A stretch of 64,000 nt of DNA. It comes from Tubulanus polymorphus. Taxonomy: Eukaryota; Nemertea; Palaeonemertea; Tubulaniformes; Tubulanidae. The stretch's first letter is position 1. Each line of letters starts with the position of its first letter. The position numbers were made by a program, and so were the translations under genes. The stretch lies in NCBI RefSeq assembly GCF_964204645.1, contig NC_134035.1, forward strand, positions 7,812,501 through 7,876,500, read 5' to 3'. Below are positions 48,804 through 60,425 of the stretch, one piece after another. The notes under the pieces are model-generated. The model did no database searches and was not told the DNA's origin. It saw only the letters and a program-made list of their open reading frames with translations.

Positions 48804-48921
48804 GTCTACAGCACCCGGTATTCCCAGGCGGTCACCCATCCAAGTACTAACCGGGCCCGACGTTGCTTAACTTCGGTGATCGGACGAGAACCGGTGCTTT
48901 CAACGTGGTATGGCCGTAGAC
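48804..48921 (-). rRNA. 5S rRNA: 5S rRNA, copy 88
   Basis: Consensus; counterpart of copy 84 with ATATGTCTG in the spacer; -13 G. Confidence 0.98.
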
Positions 48922-49360
48922 AACAAAACGTATCAATCTAACCGTTTTGATATTACCTTCTCGATAGGATCGCCACCTCAGCGAGGCATCCACTTTTTAT
49001 GTCTCTTTTAACACAGTTTCAATTGCTCAACTGATAAAACCAGGTACAATTATCCATTCGCTCCATCGAAAGATGTAGAAACAAACGCCTTTCCCTTCGC
49101 TCAAGGATCGGCGTTGAATAAGGCGGAGGAAACTATGAGAACAGCTACTTAGCAACACAATCTGTGACGTCACATTACCAGAAAACATCCAATCTTCTAT
49201 CTCTAACAAAGTATCGATTTGGGAATATATCTGCGACAACAAAATTTTGACGGCTTCGTTCAACTAATGGCGAAAACGAACAAGCAAATAAACAAACAAA
49301 TAAACGGCTGTTTACGAGTGCTTTTAATTTTTGAAATAAATCGAGCAAAATTTGAAAAAA

Positions 49361-49478
49361 GTCTACAGCACCCGGTATTCCCAGGCGGTCACCCATCCAA
49401 GTACTAACCGGGCCCGACGTTGCTTAACTTCGGTGATCGGACGAGAACCGGTGCTTTCAACGTGGTATGGCCGTAGAC
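49361..49478 (-). rRNA. 5S rRNA: 5S rRNA, copy 89
   Basis: Consensus. Class A spacer; -13 G. Confidence 0.98.
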
Positions 49479-49915
49479 AACAAAACGTATCAATCTAACC
49501 GTTTTGATATTACCTTCTCGATAGGATCGCCACCTCAGCGAGGCGTCCACTTTTTATGTCTCTTTTAACAGAGTTTCAATTGCTCAACTGATAAAACCAG
49601 GTACAATTATCCATTCGCTCCATCGAAAGATGTAGAAACAAACGCCTTTCCCGTCGCTCAAGGATCGGCGTTGAATAAGGCGGAGGAAACTATGAGAACA
49701 GCTACTTAGCAACACAATCTGTGACGTCACATTACCAGAAAACATCCAATCTTCTATCTAACAAAGTATCGATTTGGGAATATATCTGCGACAACAAAAT
49801 TTTGACAGCTTCGTTCAACTAATGGCGAAAACAAACAAGCAAATAAACAAACAAATAAACGGCTGTTTGCGAGTGCTTTTAATTTTTGAAATAAATCGAG
49901 CAAAATTTGAAAAAA

Positions 49916-50033
49916 GTCTACAGCACCCGGTATTCCCAGGCGGTCACCCATCCAAGTACTAACCGGGCCCGACGTTGCTTAACTTCGGTGATCGGACGAG
50001 AACCGGTGCTTTCAACGTGGTATGGCCGTAGAC
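49916..50033 (-). rRNA. 5S rRNA: 5S rRNA, copy 90
   Basis: Consensus. Class B spacer with three private changes (GGCGTCC, AACAGAG, CCCGTCGC), more than most spacers; -13 G. Confidence 0.98.
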
Positions 50034-50472
50034 AACAAAACGTATCAATCTAACCGTTTTGATATTACCTTCTCGATAGGATCGCCACCTCAGCGAGGCA
50101 TCCACTTTTTATGTCTCTTTTAACACAGTTTCAATTGCTCAACTGATAAAACCAGGTACAATTATCCATTCGCTCCATCGAAAGATGTAGAAACAAACGC
50201 CTTTCCCTTCGCTCAAGGATCGGCGTTGAATAAGGCGGAGGAAACTATGAGAACAGCTACTTAGCAACACAATCTGTGACGTCACATTACCAGAAAACAT
50301 CCAATCTTCTATCTCTAACAAAGTATCGATTTGGGAATATATCTGCGACAACAAAATTTTGACACGTTCGTTCAACTAATGGCGTAAACAAACAAGCAAA
50401 TAAACAAACAAATAAACGGCTGTTTGCGAGTGCTTTTAATTTTTGAAATAAATCGAGCAAAATTTGAAAAAA

Positions 50473-50590
50473 GTCTACAGCACCCGGTATTCCCAGGCGG
50501 TCACCCATCCAAGTACTAACCGGGCCCGACGTTGCTTAACTTCGGTGATCGGACGAGAACCGGTGCTTTCAACGTGGTATGGCCGTAGAC
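50473..50590 (-). rRNA. 5S rRNA: 5S rRNA, copy 91
   Basis: Consensus. Class D spacer (CACG, GTAAACA); -13 G. Confidence 0.98.
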
Positions 50591-51029
50591 AACAAAACGT
50601 ATCAATCTAACCGTTTTGATATTACCTTCTCGATAGGATCGCCACCTCAGCGAGGCATCCACTTTTTATGTCTCTTTTAACACAGTTTCAATTGCTCAAC
50701 TGATAAAACCAGGTACAATTATCCATTCGCTCCATCGAAAGATGTAGAAACAAACGCCTTTCCCTTCGCTCAAGGATCGGCGTTGAATAAGGCGGAGGAA
50801 ACTATGAGAACAGCTACTTAGCAACACAATCTGTGACGTCACATTACCAGAAAACATCCAATCTTCTATCTCTAACAAAGTATCGATTTGGGAATATATC
50901 TGCGACAACAAAATTTTGACACCTTCGTTCAACTAATGGCGTAAACAAACAAGCAAATAAACAAACAAATAAACGGCTGTTTGCGAGTGCTTTTAATTTT
51001 TGAAATAAATCGAGCAAAATTTGAAAAAA

Positions 51030-51147
51030 GTCTACAGCACCCGGTATTCCCAGGCGGTCACCCATCCAAGTACTAACCGGGCCCGACGTTGCTTAACTTC
51101 GGTGATCGGACGAGAACCGGTGCTTTCAACGTGGTATGGCCGTAGAC
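51030..51147 (-). rRNA. 5S rRNA: 5S rRNA, copy 92
   Basis: Consensus. Class C spacer; -13 G. Confidence 0.98.
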
Positions 51148-51586
51148 AACAAAACGTATCAATCTAACCGTTTTGATATTACCTTCTCGATAGGATCGCC
51201 ACCTCAGCGAGGCATCCACTTTTTATGTCTCTTTTAACACAGTTTCAATTGCTCAACTGATAAAACCAGGTACAATTATCCATTCGCTCCATCGAAAGAT
51301 GTAGAAACAAACGCCTTTCCCTTCGCTCAAGGATCGGCGTTGAATAAGGCGGAGGAAACTATGAGAACAGCTACTTAGCAACACAATCTGTGACGTCACA
51401 TTACCAGAAAACATCCAATCTTCTATCTCTAACAAAGTATCGATTTGGGAATATATCTGCGACAACAAAATTTTGACACGTTCGTTCAACTAATGGCGTA
51501 AACAAACAAGCAAATAAACAAACAAATAAACGGCTGTTTGCGAGTGCTTTTAATTTTTGAAATAAATCGAGCAAAATTTGAAAAAA

Positions 51587-51704
51587 GTCTACAGCACCCG
51601 GTATTCCCAGGCGGTCACCCATCCAAGTACTAACCGGGCCCGACGTTGCTTAACTTCGGTGATCGGACGAGAACCGGTGCTTTCAACGTGGTATGGCCGT
51701 AGAC
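51587..51704 (-). rRNA. 5S rRNA: 5S rRNA, copy 93
   Basis: Consensus. Class D spacer; -13 G. Confidence 0.98.
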
Positions 51705-52143
51705 AACAAAACGTATCAATCTAACCGTTTTGATATTACCTTCTCGATAGGATCGCCACCTCAGCGAGGCATCCACTTTTTATGTCTCTTTTAACACAGT
51801 TTCAATTGCTCAACTGATAAAACCAGGTACAATTATCCATTCGCTCCATCGAAAGATGTAGAAACAAACGCCTTTCCCTTCGCTCAAGGATCGGCGTTGA
51901 ATAAGGCGGAGGAAACTATGAGAACAGCTACTTAGCAACACAATCTGTGACGTCACATTACCAGAAAACATCCAATCTTCTATCTCTAACAAAGTATCGA
52001 TTTGGGAATATATCTGCGACAACAAAATTTTGACGGCTTCGTTCAACTAATGGCGAAAACGAACAAGCAAATAAACAAACAAATAAACGGCTGTTTACGA
52101 GTGCTTTTAATTTTTGAAATAAATCGAGCAAAATTTGAAAAAA

Positions 52144-52261
52144 GTCTACAGCACCCGGTATTCCCAGGCGGTCACCCATCCAAGTACTCACCGGGCCCGA
52201 CGTTGCTTAACTTCGGTGATCGGACGAGAACCGGTGCTTTCAACGTGGTATGGCCGTAGAC
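52144..52261 (-). rRNA. 5S rRNA: 5S rRNA, copy 94 (U73G)
   Basis: U73G at 52189, at the edge of loop E. Class A spacer downstream; 5' flank has the 31-bp deletion; -13 G. Confidence 0.97.
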
Positions 52262-52299
52262 AACAAAACGTATCAATCTAACCGTTTTGATATTACCTT

Positions 52300-52301
52300 C
52301 A
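52300..52301. other. Junction of 31-bp spacer deletion (4 of 5)
   Basis: Same junction, in an otherwise class A spacer. The gene on its left (52144-52261) carries U73G. Confidence 0.95.
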
Positions 52302-52669
52302 CTTTTTATGTCTCTTTTAACACAGTTTCAATTGCTCAACTGATAAAACCAGGTACAATTATCCATTCGCTCCATCGAAAGATGTAGAAACAAACGCCTT
52401 TCCCTTCGCTCAAGGATCGGCGTTGAATAAGGCGGAGGAAACTATGAGAACAGCTACTTAGCAACACAATCTGTGACGTCACATTACCAGAAAACATCCA
52501 ATCTTCTATCTCTAACAAAGTATCGATTTGGGAATATATCTGCGACAACAAAATTTTGACGGCTTCGTTCAACTAATGGCGAAAACGAACAAGCAAATAA
52601 ACAAACAAATAAACGGCTGTTTACGAGTGCTTTTAATTTTTGAAATAAATCGAGCAAAATTTGAAAAAA

Positions 52670-52787
52670 GTCTACAGCACCCGGTATTCCCAGGCGGTCA
52701 CCCATCCAAGTACTAACCGGGCCCGACGTTGCTTAACTTCGGTGATCGGACGAGAACCGGTGCTTTCAACGTGGTATGGCCGTAGAC
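52670..52787 (-). rRNA. 5S rRNA: 5S rRNA, copy 95
   Basis: Consensus. Deletion-form spacer with class A markers; -13 T. Confidence 0.98.
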
Positions 52788-53226
52788 AACAAAACGTATA
52801 AATCTAACCGTTTTGATATTACCTTCTCGATAGGATCGCCACCTCAGCGAGGCATCCACTTTTTATGTCTCTTTTAACACAGTTTCAATTGCTCAACTGA
52901 TAAAACCAGGTACAATTATCCATTCGCTCCATCGAAAGATGTAGAAACAAACGCCTTTCCCTTCGCTCAAGGATCGGCGTTGAATAAGGCGGAGGAAACT
53001 ATGAGAACAGCTACTTAGCAACACAATCTGTGACGTCACATTACCAGAAAACATCCAATCTTCTATCTCTAACAAAGTATCGATTTGGGAATATATCTGC
53101 GACAACAAAATTTTGACGGCTTCGTTCAACTAATGGCGAAAACGAACAAGCAAATAAACAAACAAATAAACGGCTGTTTACGAGTGCTTTTAATTTTTGA
53201 AATAAATCGAGCAAAATTTGAAAAAA

Positions 53227-53344
53227 GTCTACAGCACCCGGTATTCCCAGGCGGTCACCCATCCAAGTACTAACCGGGCCCGACGTTGCTTAACTTCGGT
53301 GATCGGACGAGAACCGGTGCTTTCAACGTGGTATGGCCGTAGAC
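53227..53344 (-). rRNA. 5S rRNA: 5S rRNA, copy 96
   Basis: Consensus. Class A spacer; -13 G. Confidence 0.98.
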
Positions 53345-53783
53345 AACAAAACGTATCAATCTAACCGTTTTGATATTACCTTCTCGATAGGATCGCCACC
53401 TCAGCGAGGCATCCACTTTTTATGTCTCTTTTAACACAGTTTCAATTGCTCAACTGATAAAACCAGGTACAATTATCCATTCGCTCCATCGAAAGATGTA
53501 GAAACAAACGCCTTTCCCTTCGCTCAAGGATCGGCGTTGAATAAGGCGGAGGAAACTATGAGAACAGCTACTTAGCAACACAATCTGTGACGTCACATTA
53601 CCAGAAAACATCCAATCTTCTATCTCTAACAAAGTATCGATTTGGGAATATATCTGCGACAACAAAATTTTGACACCTTCGTTCAACTAATGGCGTAAAC
53701 AAACAAGCAAATAAACAAACAAATAAACGGCTGTTTGCGAGTGCTTTCAATTTTTGAAATAAATCGAGCAAAATTTGAAAAAA

Positions 53784-53901
53784 GTCTACAGCACCCGGTA
53801 TTCCCAGGCGGTCACCCATCCAAGTACTAACCGGGCCCGACGTTGCTTAACTTCGGTGATCGGACGAGAACCGGTGCTTTCAACGTGGTATGGCCGTAGA
53901 C
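53784..53901 (-). rRNA. 5S rRNA: 5S rRNA, copy 97
   Basis: Consensus. Class C spacer with GCTTTCAAT; -13 T. Confidence 0.98.
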
Positions 53902-54338
53902 AACAAAACGTATAAATCTAACCGTTTTGATATTACCTTCTCGATAGGATCGCCACCTCAGCGAGGCATCCACTTTTTATGTCTCTTTTAACACAGTTTC
54001 AATTGCTCAACTGATAAAACCAGGTACAATTATCCATTCGCTCCATCGAAAGATGTAGAAACAAACGCCTTTCCCTTCGCTCAAGGATCGGCGTTGAATA
54101 AGGCGGATGAAACTATGAGAACAGCTACTTAGCAAGACAATCTGTGACGTCACATTACCAGAAAACATCCAATCTTCTATCTAACAAAGTATCAATTTGG
54201 GAATATATCTGCGACAACAAAATTTTGACAGCTTCGTTCAACTAATGGCGAAAACAAACAAGCAAATAAACAAACAAATAAACGGCTGTTTGCGAGTGCT
54301 TTTAATTTTTGAAATAAATCGAGCAAAATTTGAAAAAA

Positions 54339-54456
54339 GTCTACAGCACCCGGTATTCCCAGGCGGTCACCCATCCAAGTACTAACCGGGCCCGACGTTG
54401 CTTAACTTCGGTGATCGGACGAGAACCGGTGCTTTCAACGTGGTATGGCCGTAGAC
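54339..54456 (-). rRNA. 5S rRNA: 5S rRNA, copy 98
   Basis: Consensus. Class B spacer with CAAGAC, ATCAATTT and a private GCGGATGAA; -13 T. Confidence 0.98.
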
Positions 54457-54893
54457 AACAAAACGTATAAATCTAACCGTTTTGATATTACCTTCTCGAT
54501 AGGATCGCCACCTCAGCGAGGCATCCACTTTTTATGTCTCTTTTAACACAGTTTCAATTGCTCAACTGATAAAACCAGGTACAATTATCCATTCGCTCCA
54601 TCGAAAGATGTAGAAACAAACGCCTTTCCCTTCGCTCAAGGATCGGCGTTGAATAAGGCGGAGGAAACTATGAGAACAGCTACTTAGCAACACAATCTGT
54701 GACGTCACATTACCAGAAAACATCCAATCTTCTATCTAACAAAGTATCGATTTGGGAATATATCTGCGACAACAAAATTTTGACGGCTTCGTTCAACTAA
54801 TGGCGAAAACGAACAAGCAAATAAACAAACAAATAAACGGCTGTTTACGAGTGCTTTTAATTTTTGAAATAAATCGAGCAAAATTTGAAAAAA

Positions 54894-55011
54894 GTCTACA
54901 GCACCCGGTATTCCCAGGCGGTCACCCATCCAAGTACTAACCGGGCCCGACGTTGCTTAACTTCGGTGATCGGACGAGAACCGGTGCTTTCAACGTGGTA
55001 TGGCCGTAGAC
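54894..55011 (-). rRNA. 5S rRNA: 5S rRNA, copy 99
   Basis: Consensus. Mixed spacer: class A markers without CT, as at copies 44 and 109; -13 G. Confidence 0.98.
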
Positions 55012-55450
55012 AACAAAACGTATCAATCTAACCGTTTTGATATTACCTTCTCGATAGGATCGCCACCTCAGCGAGGCATCCACTTTTTATGTCTCTTTTA
55101 ACACAGTTTCAATTGCTCAACTGATAAAACCAGGTACAATTATCCATTCGCTCCATCGAAAGATGTAGAAACAAACGCCTTTCCCTTCGCTCAAGGATCG
55201 GCGTTGAATAAGGCGGAGGAAACTATGAGAACAGCTACTTAGCAACACAATCTGTGACGTCACATTACCAGAAAACATCCAATCTTCTATCTCTAACAAA
55301 GTATCGATTTGGGAATATATCTGCGACAACAAAATTTTGACGGCTTCGTTCAACTAATGGCGAAAACGAACAAGCAAATAAACAAACAAATAAACGGCTG
55401 TTTACGAGTGCTTTTAATTTTTGAAATAAATCGAGCAAAATTTGAAAAAA

Positions 55451-55568
55451 GTCTACAGCACCCGGTATTCCCAGGCGGTCACCCATCCAAGTACTAACCG
55501 GGCCCGACGTTGCTTAACTTCGGTGATCGGACGAGAACCGGTGCTTTCAACGTGGTATGGCCGTAGAC
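55451..55568 (-). rRNA. 5S rRNA: 5S rRNA, copy 100
   Basis: Consensus. Class A spacer; -13 G. Confidence 0.98.
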
Positions 55569-56007
55569 AACAAAACGTATCAATCTAACCGTTTTGATAT
55601 TACCTTCTCGATAGGATCGCCACCTCAGCGAGGCATCCACTTTTTATGTCTCTTTTAACACAGTTTCAATTGCTCAACTGATAAAACCAGGTACAATTAT
55701 CCATTCGCTCCATCGAAAGATGTAGAAACAAACGCCTTTCCCTTCGCTCAAGGATCGGCGTTGAATAAGGCGGAGGAAACTATGAGAACAGCTACTTAGC
55801 AACACAATCTGTGACGTCACATTACCAGAAAACATCCAATCTTCTATCTCTAACAAAGTATCGATTTGGGAATATATCTGCGACAACAAAATTTTGACAC
55901 GTTCGTTCAACTAATGGCGAAAACAAACAAGCAAATAAACAAACAAATAAACGGCTGTTTGCGAGTGCTTTTAATTTTTGAAATAAATCGAGCAAAATTT
56001 GAAAAAA

Positions 56008-56125
56008 GTCTACAGCACCCGGTATTCCCAGGCGGTCACCCATCCAAGTACTAACCGGGCCCGACGTTGCTTAACTTCGGTGATCGGACGAGAACCGGTG
56101 CTTTCAACGTGGTATGGCCGTAGAC
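56008..56125 (-). rRNA. 5S rRNA: 5S rRNA, copy 101
   Basis: Consensus. Spacer has CACG of class D but GCGAAAACA of class B; -13 G. Confidence 0.98.
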
Positions 56126-56564
56126 AACAAAACGTATCAATCTAACCGTTTTGATATTACCTTCTCGATAGGATCGCCACCTCAGCGAGGCATCCACTTT
56201 TTATGTCTCTTTTAACACAGTTTCAATTGCTCAACTGATAAAACCAGGTACAATTATCCATTCGCTCCATCGAAAGATGTAGAAACAAACGCCTTTCCCT
56301 TCGCTCAAGGATCGGCGTTGAATAAGGCGGAGGAAACTATGAGAACAGCTACTTAGCAACACAATCTGTGACGTCACATTACCAGAAAACATCCAATCTT
56401 CTATCTCTAACAAAGTATCGATTTGGGAATATATCTGCGACAACAAAATTTTGACGGCTTCGTTCAACTAATGGCGAAAACGAACAAGCAAATAAACAAA
56501 CAAATAAACGGCTGTTTACGAGTGCTTTTAATTTTTGAAATAAATCGAGCAAAATTTGAAAAAA

Positions 56565-56682
56565 GTCTACAGCACCCGGTATTCCCAGGCGGTCACCCAT
56601 CCAAGTACTCACCGGGCCCGACGTTGCTTAACTTCGGTGATCGGACGAGAACCGGTGCTTTCAACGTGGTATGGCCGTAGAC
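56565..56682 (-). rRNA. 5S rRNA: 5S rRNA, copy 102 (U73G)
   Basis: U73G at 56610; counterpart of copy 94. Class A spacer downstream; 5' flank has the 31-bp deletion; -13 G. Confidence 0.97.
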
Positions 56683-56720
56683 AACAAAACGTATCAATCT
56701 AACCGTTTTGATATTACCTT

Positions 56721-56722
56721 CA
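56721..56722. other. Junction of 31-bp spacer deletion (5 of 5)
   Basis: Same junction and same U73G gene on the left as the copy 4421 bp earlier. Confidence 0.95.
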
Positions 56723-57090
56723 CTTTTTATGTCTCTTTTAACACAGTTTCAATTGCTCAACTGATAAAACCAGGTACAATTATCCATTCGCTCCATCGAA
56801 AGATGTAGAAACAAACGCCTTTCCCTTCGCTCAAGGATCGGCGTTGAATAAGGCGGAGGAAACTATGAGAACAGCTACTTAGCAACACAATCTGTGACGT
56901 CACATTACCAGAAAACATCCAATCTTCTATCTCTAACAAAGTATCGATTTGGGAATATATCTGCGACAACAAAATTTTGACGGCTTCGTTCAACTAATGG
57001 CGAAAACGAACAAGCAAATAAACAAACAAATAAACGGCTGTTTACGAGTGCTTTTAATTTTTGAAATAAATCGAGCAAAATTTGAAAAAA

Positions 57091-57208
57091 GTCTACAGCA
57101 CCCGGTATTCCCAGGCGGTCACCCATCCAAGTACTAACCGGGCCCGACGTTGCTTAACTTCGGTGATCGGACGAGAACCGGTGCTTTCAACGTGGTATGG
57201 CCGTAGAC
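57091..57208 (-). rRNA. 5S rRNA: 5S rRNA, copy 103
   Basis: Consensus; counterpart of copy 95. Deletion-form spacer; -13 T. Confidence 0.98.
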
Positions 57209-57647
57209 AACAAAACGTATAAATCTAACCGTTTTGATATTACCTTCTCGATAGGATCGCCACCTCAGCGAGGCATCCACTTTTTATGTCTCTTTTAACA
57301 CAGTTTCAATTGCTCAACTGATAAAACCAGGTACAATTATCCATTCGCTCCATCGAAAGATGTAGAAACAAACGCCTTTCCCTTCGCTCAAGGATCGGCG
57401 TTGAATAAGGCGGAGGAAACTATGAGAACAGCTACTTAGCAACACAATCTGTGACGTCACATTACCAGAAAACATCCAATCTTCTATCTCTAACAAAGTA
57501 TCGATTTGGGAATATATCTGCGACAACAAAATTTTGACGGCTTCGTTCAACTAATGGCGAAAACGAACAAGCAAATAAACAAACAAATAAACGGCTGTTT
57601 ACGAGTGCTTTTAATTTTTGAAATAAATCGAGCAAAATTTGAAAAAA

Positions 57648-57765
57648 GTCTACAGCACCCGGTATTCCCAGGCGGTCACCCATCCAAGTACTAACCGGGC
57701 CCGACGTTGCTTAACTTCGGTGATCGGACGAGAACCGGTGCTTTCAACGTGGTATGGCCGTAGAC
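57648..57765 (-). rRNA. 5S rRNA: 5S rRNA, copy 104
   Basis: Consensus. Class A spacer; -13 G. Confidence 0.98.
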
Positions 57766-58204
57766 AACAAAACGTATCAATCTAACCGTTTTGATATTAC
57801 CTTCTCGATAGGATCGCCACCTCAGCGAGGCATCCACTTTTTATGTCTCTTTTAACACAGTTTCAATTGCTCAACTGATAAAACCAGGTACAATTATCCA
57901 TTCGCTCCATCGAAAGATGTAGAAACAAACGCCTTTCCCTTCGCTCAAGGATCGGCGTTGAATAAGGCGGAGGAAACTATGAGAACAGCTACTTAGCAAC
58001 ACAATCTGTGACGTCACATTACCAGAAAACATCCAATCTTCTATCTCTAACAAAGTATCGATTTGGGAATATATCTGCGACAACAAAATTTTGACACCTT
58101 CGTTCAACTAATGGCGTAAACAAACAAGCAAATAAACAAACAAATAAACGGCTGTTTGCGAGTGCTTTCAATTTTTGAAATAAATCGAGCAAAATTTGAA
58201 AAAA

Positions 58205-58322
58205 GTCTACAGCACCCGGTATTCCCAGGCGGTCACCCATCCAAGTACTAACCGGGCCCGACGTTGCTTAACTTCGGTGATCGGACGAGAACCGGTGCTT
58301 TCAACGTGGTATGGCCGTAGAC
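58205..58322 (-). rRNA. 5S rRNA: 5S rRNA, copy 105
   Basis: Consensus. Class C spacer with GCTTTCAAT as at copy 97; -13 T. Confidence 0.98.
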
Positions 58323-58758
58323 AACAAAACGTATAAATCTAACCGTTTTGATATTACCTTCTCGATAGGATCGCCACCTCAGCGAGGCATCCACTTTTTA
58401 TGTCTCTTTTAACACAGTTTCAATTGCTCAACTGATAAAACCAGGTACAATTATCCATTCGCTCCATCGAAAGATGTAGAAACAAACCCTTTCCCTTCGC
58501 TCAAGGATCGGCGTTGAATAAGGCGGAGGAAACTATGAGAACAGCTACTTAGCAAGACAATCTGTGACGTCACATTACCAGAAAACATCCAATCTTCTAT
58601 CTAACAAAGTATCAATTTGGGAATATATCTGCGACAACAAAATTTTGACACGTTCGTTCAACTAATGGCGTAAACAAACAAGCAAATAAACAAACAAATA
58701 AACGGCTGTTTGCGAGTGCTTTTAATTTTTGAAATAAATCGAGCAAAATTTGAAAAAA

Positions 58759-58876
58759 GTCTACAGCACCCGGTATTCCCAGGCGGTCACCCATCCAAGT
58801 ACTAACCGGGCCCGACGTTGCTTAACTTCGGTGATCGGACGAGAACCGGTGCTTTCAACGTGGTATGGCCGTAGAC
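58759..58876 (-). rRNA. 5S rRNA: 5S rRNA, copy 106
   Basis: Consensus. 436-bp hybrid spacer: CAAGAC and ATCAATTT without CT as at copy 98, then CACG and GTAAACA as in class D, plus one base lost in AAACCCTTTC; -13 G. Confidence 0.98.
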
Positions 58877-59315
58877 AACAAAACGTATCAATCTAACCGT
58901 TTTGATATTACCTTCTCGATAGGATCGCCACCTCAGCGAGGCATCCACTTTTTATGTCTCTTTTAACACAGTTTCAATTGCTCAACTGATAAAACCAGGT
59001 ACAATTATCCATTCGCTCCATCGAAAGATGTAGAAACAAACGCCTTTCCCTTCGCTCAAGGATCGGCGTTGAATAAGGCGGAGGAAACTATGAGAACAGC
59101 TACTTAGCAACACAATCTGTGACGTCACATTACCAGAAAACATCCAATCTTCTATCTCTAACAAAGTATCGATTTGGGAATATATCTGCGACAACAAAAT
59201 TTTGACGGCTTCGTTCAACTAATGGCGAAAACGAACAAGCAAATAAACAAACAAATAAACGGCTGTTTACGAGTGCTTTTAATTTTTGAAATAAATCGAG
59301 CAAAATTTGAAAAAA

Positions 59316-59433
59316 GTCTACAGCACCCGGTATTCCCAGGCGGTCACCCATCCAAGTACTAACCGGGCCCGACGTTGCTTAACTTCGGTGATCGGACGAG
59401 AACCGGTGCTTTCAACGTGGTATGGCCGTAGAC
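59316..59433 (-). rRNA. 5S rRNA: 5S rRNA, copy 107
   Basis: Consensus. Class A spacer; -13 G. Confidence 0.98.
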
Positions 59434-59870
59434 AACAAAACGTATCAATCTAACCGTTTTGATATTACCTTCTCGATAGGATCGCCACCTCAGCGAGGCA
59501 TCCACTTTTTATGTCTCTTTTAACACAGTTTCAATTGCTCAACTGATAAAACCAGGTACAATTATCCATTCGCTCCATCGAAAGATGTAGAAACAAACGC
59601 CTTTCCCTTCGCTCAAGGATCGGCGTTGAATAAGGCGGAGGAAACTATGAGAACAGCTACTTAGCAAGACAATCTGTGACGTCACATTACCAGAAAACAT
59701 CCAATCTTCTATCTAACAAAGTATCAATTTGGGAATATATCTGCGACAACAAAATTTTGACAGCTTCGTTCAACTAATGGCGAAAACAAACAAGCAAATA
59801 AACAAACAAATAAACGGCTGTTTGCGAGTGCTTTTAATTTTTGAAATAAATCGAGCAAAATTTGAAAAAA

Positions 59871-59988
59871 GTCTACAGCACCCGGTATTCCCAGGCGGTC
59901 ACCCATCCAAGTACTAACCGGGCCCGACGTTGCTTAACTTCGGTGATCGGACGAGAACCGGTGCTTTCAACGTGGTATGGCCGTAGAC
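59871..59988 (-). rRNA. 5S rRNA: 5S rRNA, copy 108
   Basis: Consensus. Class B spacer with CAAGAC and ATCAATTT; -13 T. Confidence 0.98.
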
Positions 59989-60425
59989 AACAAAACGTAT
60001 AAATCTAACCGTTTTGATATTACCTTCTCGATAGGATCGCCACCTCAGCGAGGCATCCACTTTTTATGTCTCTTTTAACACAGTTTCAATTGCTCAACTG
60101 ATAAAACCAGGTACAATTATCCATTCGCTCCATCGAAAGATGTAGAAACAAACGCCTTTCCCTTCGCTCAAGGATCGGCGTTGAATAAGGCGGAGGAAAC
60201 TATGAGAACAGCTACTTAGCAACACAATCTGTGACGTCACATTACCAGAAAACATCCAATCTTCTATCTAACAAAGTATCGATTTGGGAATATATCTGCG
60301 ACAACAAAATTTTGACGGCTTCGTTCAACTAATGGCGAAAACGAACAAGCAAATAAACAAACAAATAAACGGCTGTTTACGAGTGCTTTTAATTTTTGAA
60401 ATAAATCGAGCAAAATTTGAAAAAA

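Larger units (their letters stand above)
44700..48921. repeat. 4-unit duplication (offset 2225 bp)
   Basis: The units with genes starting 44910, 45467, 46022 and 46579 recur at 47135, 47692, 48247 and 48804. Shared private markers are the one-A deletion with ACTATCG in the first spacer and ATATGTCTG in the fourth. Confidence 0.85.
51587..58612. repeat. 8-unit-offset duplication (4421 bp)
   Basis: Genes starting 52144, 52670, 53227, 53784 and 54339 correspond to 56565, 57091, 57648, 58205 and 58759. Shared are U73G, the 31-bp deletion, GCTTTCAAT in the class C spacer, and CAAGAC with ATCAATTT in the last. The match ends inside the spacer just after 58612. Confidence 0.85.
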
